From RGIG8748 sp045532255 (GTDB lineage Bacteria > Bacillota > Clostridia > UMGS1810), in the NCBI GenBank assembly GCA_045532255.1, contig JAZSFO010000071.1:1-15890 (forward strand): 15,890 nt of DNA, in the 5' to 3' direction. Under the pieces are notes generated by a model. That model ran no database searches, was not told the origin of the DNA, and was given only the letters and a program-made list of their open reading frames with translations. The first letter of the stretch is position 1. Every line of letters begins with the position of its first letter. Of the stretch, positions 12,158-15,890 are shown piece by piece. The translations under genes and the position numbers were made by a program.

Positions 12158-14515
12158 ATGAACAAACGCGTATTCAAGGTGTTGGAATTTGACAAAATTC
12201 TTAATATGCTGTCAGCATATGCAGTTATGGAGACAACCAAAAGGGTAATTTCAGACAGCGATGTGTCCGACAGCATAAAAAAAGTTAACAGACTTCAGGA
12301 GGAAACGGCGGATGCCATTTTGCTTGTTACAAAAAAGGGCAGTCCCCCGATTACCTGTATACATGATGTCCGCCCAAATGTCAAGAGGGCTGTAAGGAGC
12401 GGAGTTCTGTCTCCGTCGGAAATCCTTTCCGTAGGTAAGGTTCTGGAAAGTGCACGAAGACTCAGGCTTTATCCCGAAGATACCGAGTGCCCGTCACTCA
12501 CGGAGCATTTTGATGCACTCTGGACGGACAGAGATTTGGAAAAAAGGATTTTCTTAAGCATAGCAGACGATGATACTCTTACCGATGAGGCATCGGCGGA
12601 GCTTGGCGATATCCGCAGAAAAATCAGGCTTGCAAACAACAAGGTCCGCGACACCCTAAAGGGCATCATATCCTCAAGTGCATATTCCAAATGCCTTCAG
12701 GAGCAAATCATAACCATGCGAAACGACCGTTATGTTGTGCCCGTCAAGGCGGAGCATAAGGGAGATATAAAGGGTATAGTTCACGACACATCCTCAAGCG
12801 GTGCTACGCTTTTTGTAGAGCCGATGAGCGTAGTGGAATTGAATAACGAAATCCGTGCTCTCATGGACAGAGAAAAGGACGAAATCGTAAGAATTCTCTC
12901 GGAGCTTTCCGCCTATATTGCACAGAGCGGTGAGCTTATAAGCATGACCTATGAGACAATAGGCGAGATAGACTATATTTTTGCCAGAGCACATTTTTCG
13001 CTGAGATACGAGTGCTACAGACCTATTCTCAATGATTACGGTCTTATCCGTCTGGAGAGGGCAAGACACCTGCTCATAGACTCATCGAGAGTTGTGCCTA
13101 TAGATATTGAGCTGGGTTCCGATTTTGACACACTTGTTATTACAGGACCCAACACGGGCGGAAAAACCGTTGTACTCAAAACAGCGGGTCTCATAACACT
13201 TATGGCTCAGGCAGGACTTCATATCCCTGCAAGAGAGGGTTCTGTTGTCTCGGTATTTACAAATATTTTTGCAGATATAGGAGACGAGCAGAGCATCGAG
13301 CAGTCTCTGAGTACATTTTCTTCCCACATGGTGAACATTGTCGATATTCTGGGGGGCTGTGACGAAAGGTCGCTGTGTCTCTTTGATGAGCTCGGTGCCG
13401 GCACAGACCCGATAGAAGGTGCTTCGCTTGCGGTCAGCATACTTGAGAGAGTCCGCCATCTCGGTGCAAAGACCATGGCAACAACGCATTACAGCGAGCT
13501 TAAGACCTATGCACTCGGTACGGACAGGGTAGAGAACGCATCATGCGAGTTTGATGTAGACACATTAAGACCCACATACAGACTTCTTATAGGCATCCCG
13601 GGTAAGAGTAATGCCTTTGCCATTTCACGCAGGCTCGGTCTTGACGAGAGCATCATTGACAAGGCAAAGGAATATATAGCAGGAGAGAACCTTAGATTTG
13701 AGGACATTCTTTCCGAACTGGAAAAGAGCCGAAGAGAAGCAATTGACGACAAAGAGAGGGCAGAGCACTACAAGTCCGAAGCAAAGAGAATGAAAGAGGA
13801 CACTCTTGCCAAGAGGAAAACACTCGACGAAAAAACCGATAAGATTATAGAAAGAGCAAGGGCAGAAGCAGACAAAATTCTCGAGCAGGCTCGAAAGGAC
13901 GCCGACGAGGTCATTGCCGAAATAAGAAAAACCCGTCAGCTTGATGATAACAAGAAGGCTCAGCAGGAGATAGAAAAGATCCGCCAGAGCCTTGGAAAGA
14001 AGATAAATGACAACAGAAACAAGCTTTCCAAATCCGAGGTTAAAGCAGATTACAAGTCGCCAAAAAGCGTTAAGACAGGCGATGATGTAGAGATTATCAG
14101 TATGCGTCAACAGGGTGTGGTATGCACACTTCCAGACGGTGACGGCAATCTCTTTGTCAAGGTCGGCATAATGAAGGTTAAAACAAATCTAAAAGACCTT
14201 AAGCTTCTTAATGCCCCCAAGAAAGCAAAGCAAAAGGCTTCTTCGGGTCAGACACTTGGTAAGACCATGAATTTGTCACCCGAGATAGATGTAAGGGGAG
14301 AGACCGTTGACAGTGCAGAGGTACTCATAGATAAGTTTCTGGACGATGCGGTGCTGTCCTCGGTGGGCGTTGTGCGTATCATTCACGGCAAGGGTACGGG
14401 ACTTCTCCGTAAGGGGATACACACATTCCTTAAGACCAGACCCTATGTCAAGAGCTACCGCCTCGGAGTGTTCGGCGAGGGGGATAGCGGTGTGACGGTG
14501 GTTGAACTTAAATAA
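12158..14515 (+). CDS. mutS2: MutS2 ATPase with Smr domain
   Basis: This 785-residue protein is a full MutS2. It has a MutS core and ATPase with Walker A TGPNTGGKT (about 328-336) and Walker B CLFDELGAGTDP (about 405-416), a long charged coiled-coil region (about 500-640), and a C-terminal Smr domain (about 705-785) with IDVRGE and HGKGTG, the putative nuclease residues, intact. MutS2 lacks the mismatch-recognition domain. It has been described as an anti-recombination factor in Helicobacter and as a factor that splits collided ribosomes in Bacillus subtilis. Sitting behind an rRNA-modifying enzyme fits a ribosome-linked role (inference). AGAGG lies upstream of the ATG. No clear terminator of its own follows; the hairpin element at 14580-14759 is the next structure. 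Confidence 0.96.
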   Translation: MNKRVFKVLEFDKILNMLSAYAVMETTKRVISDSDVSDSIKKVNRLQEETADAILLVTKKGSPPITCIHDVRPNVKRAVRSGVLSPSEILSVGKVLESARRLRLYPEDTECPSLTEHFDALWTDRDLEKRIFLSIADDDTLTDEASAELGDIRRKIRLANNKVRDTLKGIISSSAYSKCLQEQIITMRNDRYVVPVKAEHKGDIKGIVHDTSSSGATLFVEPMSVVELNNEIRALMDREKDEIVRILSELSAYIAQSGELISMTYETIGEIDYIFARAHFSLRYECYRPILNDYGLIRLERARHLLIDSSRVVPIDIELGSDFDTLVITGPNTGGKTVVLKTAGLITLMAQAGLHIPAREGSVVSVFTNIFADIGDEQSIEQSLSTFSSHMVNIVDILGGCDERSLCLFDELGAGTDPIEGASLAVSILERVRHLGAKTMATTHYSELKTYALGTDRVENASCEFDVDTLRPTYRLLIGIPGKSNAFAISRRLGLDESIIDKAKEYIAGENLRFEDILSELEKSRREAIDDKERAEHYKSEAKRMKEDTLAKRKTLDEKTDKIIERARAEADKILEQARKDADEVIAEIRKTRQLDDNKKAQQEIEKIRQSLGKKINDNRNKLSKSEVKADYKSPKSVKTGDDVEIISMRQQGVVCTLPDGDGNLFVKVGIMKVKTNLKDLKLLNAPKKAKQKASSGQTLGKTMNLSPEIDVRGETVDSAEVLIDKFLDDAVLSSVGVVRIIHGKGTGLLRKGIHTFLKTRPYVKSYRLGVFGEGDSGVTVVELK

Positions 14516-14579
14516 GATAAATTCAATATTTAGACTATAATACAATTGCTTCGTCCGCTATACGATATCCCGCCTCACA

Positions 14580-14759
14580 CTAGGTATGAATTTTTGGAAC
14601 ATTAGGCCCAAATTTAAAGTAAAAATACCGCCGCGCTGACACGCTCACTCAGAGCGAGGCAGCGCTAAAACCGACGGACAGCAACGGAAATTTGATTCCG
14701 TCAGTTTTACGGAATTTTTACTTTGATTTGTGCCAGATGTTCTTGAAATACGCACTTAG
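14580..14759. repeat. 180-bp palindromic element with long terminal inverted repeats
   Basis: The arms at 14580-14630 and 14710-14759 are imperfect inverted repeats. Shared blocks include GAACAT, GGC, CAAA and AAAGTAAAAAT followed by CCG. Inside are a hairpin of GCGCTG/CAGCGC enclosing CGCTC-ACTCA-GAGCG (14633-14665) and a second with GACGGA (14673-14678) paired to TCCGTC (14696-14701), with ACGGAA/TTCCGT as an alternative. It has no open frame of note. It lies between the convergent mutS2 and permease genes, where it could end transcription from both sides. No target-site duplication is obvious. Confidence 0.75.
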
Positions 14760-14829
14760 CAACGATTGAATATCCTCTGATGAAGCATATCATGAAATTC
14801 ATCATTTACAGAAATATAATTTTTAATAT

Positions 14830-15890
14830 TTATTTTACTGTTCTGAACACATCGGGAAGTTTATCCTTATCATATGTGCAAGACACCTGGAACTGATGTC
14901 CGTTTTTGAGTGTGTATGACAAAAACACATTTATTCCCGTGTCATAATCCGTAAATGTATCGCCCGACAGCATACTGTCATAGAGAGCATAAATATCTTC
15001 GATTTCCTCGGGGTCGGTCACATAATACTGCATAACTGTGCTTCCGTCAAAGGCTTTGCATATATCGACATTCAGCGATGCGATATCCTCGTTCTTGGGT
15101 ATTCTCTCATGGTTGCTTAAAAGCTCAAGTGCATTAAGAGTGTTTACGGATTTTGCAGTAGCATGGAAGTAAATATCATTGTAGATGTAGTCTGTGCCGT
15201 CAGGTTCCTTTTTCTTTGAGGACATATTGACATTAAAGGTTGAGGGTTCAATGTCCGCAAATTCCTCATAGGTGTATGCGAGCATATCTTTTCTTACGGA
15301 ATTTATCATTGTATCAAACAGCTCGTCGCCTTGATTTAAGCAAATATCATCCGACAATCTTCTGTCATGTATGGATATTGTAGTTATTTCACTAATCTGT
15401 GTATTTTCAATATCAAAATAACTTTCTCTGTACTCCTTGGTCTCAAAAAGCGGTTTTACAAATTCTCTGTCCCTGTATATGTCATATATGTATCTTCTTG
15501 TGAGCTTTCTTCCGCTTTTGAGCGTGTATTCGATTGTCATGTTGCGACTGTGTTTTCCGTATTCCGTATCTGCATTTTGTATAAGCTGTGCGTGTAAATC
15601 TCTCACAAGCTCAATATGTTCTTTTTCCTTGAACACGGGCTTGATATAATTAGGTACTGAGGTTATATAAATACCCTTTATGTTATCCGTCTTTGGAATT
15701 CTCTTTTCAAATCCCGTAAGGTCAAAGTGTATAAAGGCTACAAACACAAGTGCAAGCGAGGTGTATACGAGCACAGGGCGTATACATCCCTTGAAGTTAA
15801 GGGATTTTACGGATATCATATATGCAATTGCAGTACCGAGGATACCGAACGGAATAATGGAAAAAAGGTTTTGTATATCAAACACCGACA
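14830..15890 (-). CDS. ABC-2-type permease-like protein, C-terminal part (DUF6449-like domain)
   Basis: The frame stays open to the right edge, so this is the 3' part of a longer gene; the GTG at 15885 is an internal valine, not a start. Two membrane segments are visible, NLFSIIPFGILGTAIAYMIS (about residues 6-25 of the visible part) and VLVYTSLALVFVAFIHF (about 38-54), followed by GFEKRIP and a roughly 290-residue soluble domain. Clostridial ABC-2 permeases with such an extracytoplasmic C-terminal domain (DUF6449) share the F..DLTGFEKRIP entry; I rely on recall for that, so the family call is moderate. The ATP-binding partner would lie to the right, outside the window. The stop lies 70 bases from the repeat element, with only a weak TGATGAA/TTCATCA hairpin between and no T-tract. 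Confidence 0.68.
   Translation of the reverse strand, partial: SVFDIQNLFSIIPFGILGTAIAYMISVKSLNFKGCIRPVLVYTSLALVFVAFIHFDLTGFEKRIPKTDNIKGIYITSVPNYIKPVFKEKEHIELVRDLHAQLIQNADTEYGKHSRNMTIEYTLKSGRKLTRRYIYDIYRDREFVKPLFETKEYRESYFDIENTQISEITTISIHDRRLSDDICLNQGDELFDTMINSVRKDMLAYTYEEFADIEPSTFNVNMSSKKKEPDGTDYIYNDIYFHATAKSVNTLNALELLSNHERIPKNEDIASLNVDICKAFDGSTVMQYYVTDPEEIEDIYALYDSMLSGDTFTDYDTGINVFLSYTLKNGHQFQVSCTYDKDKLPDVFRTVK

Noticed and set aside
13082..14110. Antisense frames of 135 and 161 codons within mutS2
   Set aside because: They lie opposite well-conserved MutS2 sequence, have no start signals, and look like translated antisense of charged coiled-coil coding DNA.
14779..14805. TGATGAA/TTCATCA hairpin as terminator for the permease gene
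   Set aside because: Only a 7-bp stem with a long loop and no T-tract on the minus strand.

Overview
The window looks like chromosomal DNA of an anaerobic, endospore-forming low-GC Bacillota, class Clostridia. The grounds are a SpoIIR sporulation signal protein next to the MEP-pathway kinase IspE, an SLH-domain surface-layer protein behind strong sigma-A-type promoters, a YifB/ComM-family ATPase, MutS2 with a C-terminal Smr domain, Gram-positive-style lipoprotein and ABC-2 permease sequences, and strong AGGAGG-type ribosome binding sites. No species can be named from sequence alone. I see no rRNA, tRNA, CRISPR array or complete insertion sequence.

Layout. (1) 1-2369, minus strand: an edge-truncated small hypothetical gene, spoIIR, ispE and a DUF559-type endonuclease gene. 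Each is separated from the next by a hairpin-rich segment. (2) 2370-5791, plus strand: a roughly 600-base leader region with two sigma-A-like promoters drives a 917-residue SLH/S-layer-type protein that ends at a bidirectional terminator. (3) 5865-7991, minus strand: an AAA ATPase of the DUF4143 family and a lipoprotein gene, each with its own promoter; the lipoprotein terminator sits directly in front of the ATPase promoter. (4) 8266-14515, plus strand: a compact five-gene operon, yifB/comM-like, TPR membrane protein, a shortened LarC-like protein, an RluA-family pseudouridine synthase and mutS2, with two ATGA stop/start overlaps. (5) 14830-15890, minus strand: the 3' part of an ABC-2-type permease-like gene cut by the window edge.

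The protein genes are mostly ordinary housekeeping or envelope genes. The unusual content lies between them: three kinds of structured, hairpin-built repeat. One kind flanks the DUF559 endonuclease gene as 47-48 bp inverted copies, one copy encoding the protein's last residues, with a compensatory base-pair change between copies; a diverged relative lies next to spoIIR. The second is a 113-bp multi-hairpin element with three TCGATATG linkers directly in front of yifB. The third is a 180-bp element with ~50-bp imperfect terminal inverted repeats between the convergent mutS2 and permease genes. Together they suggest a genome carrying several families of small palindromic elements, one of which may be mobilised by its resident endonuclease (inference).

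The most interesting protein is the LarC-like one: it retains the beginning and end of the nickel-pincer cofactor enzyme LarC but lacks most of the middle, and sits in an operon with ribosome- and DNA-related genes.
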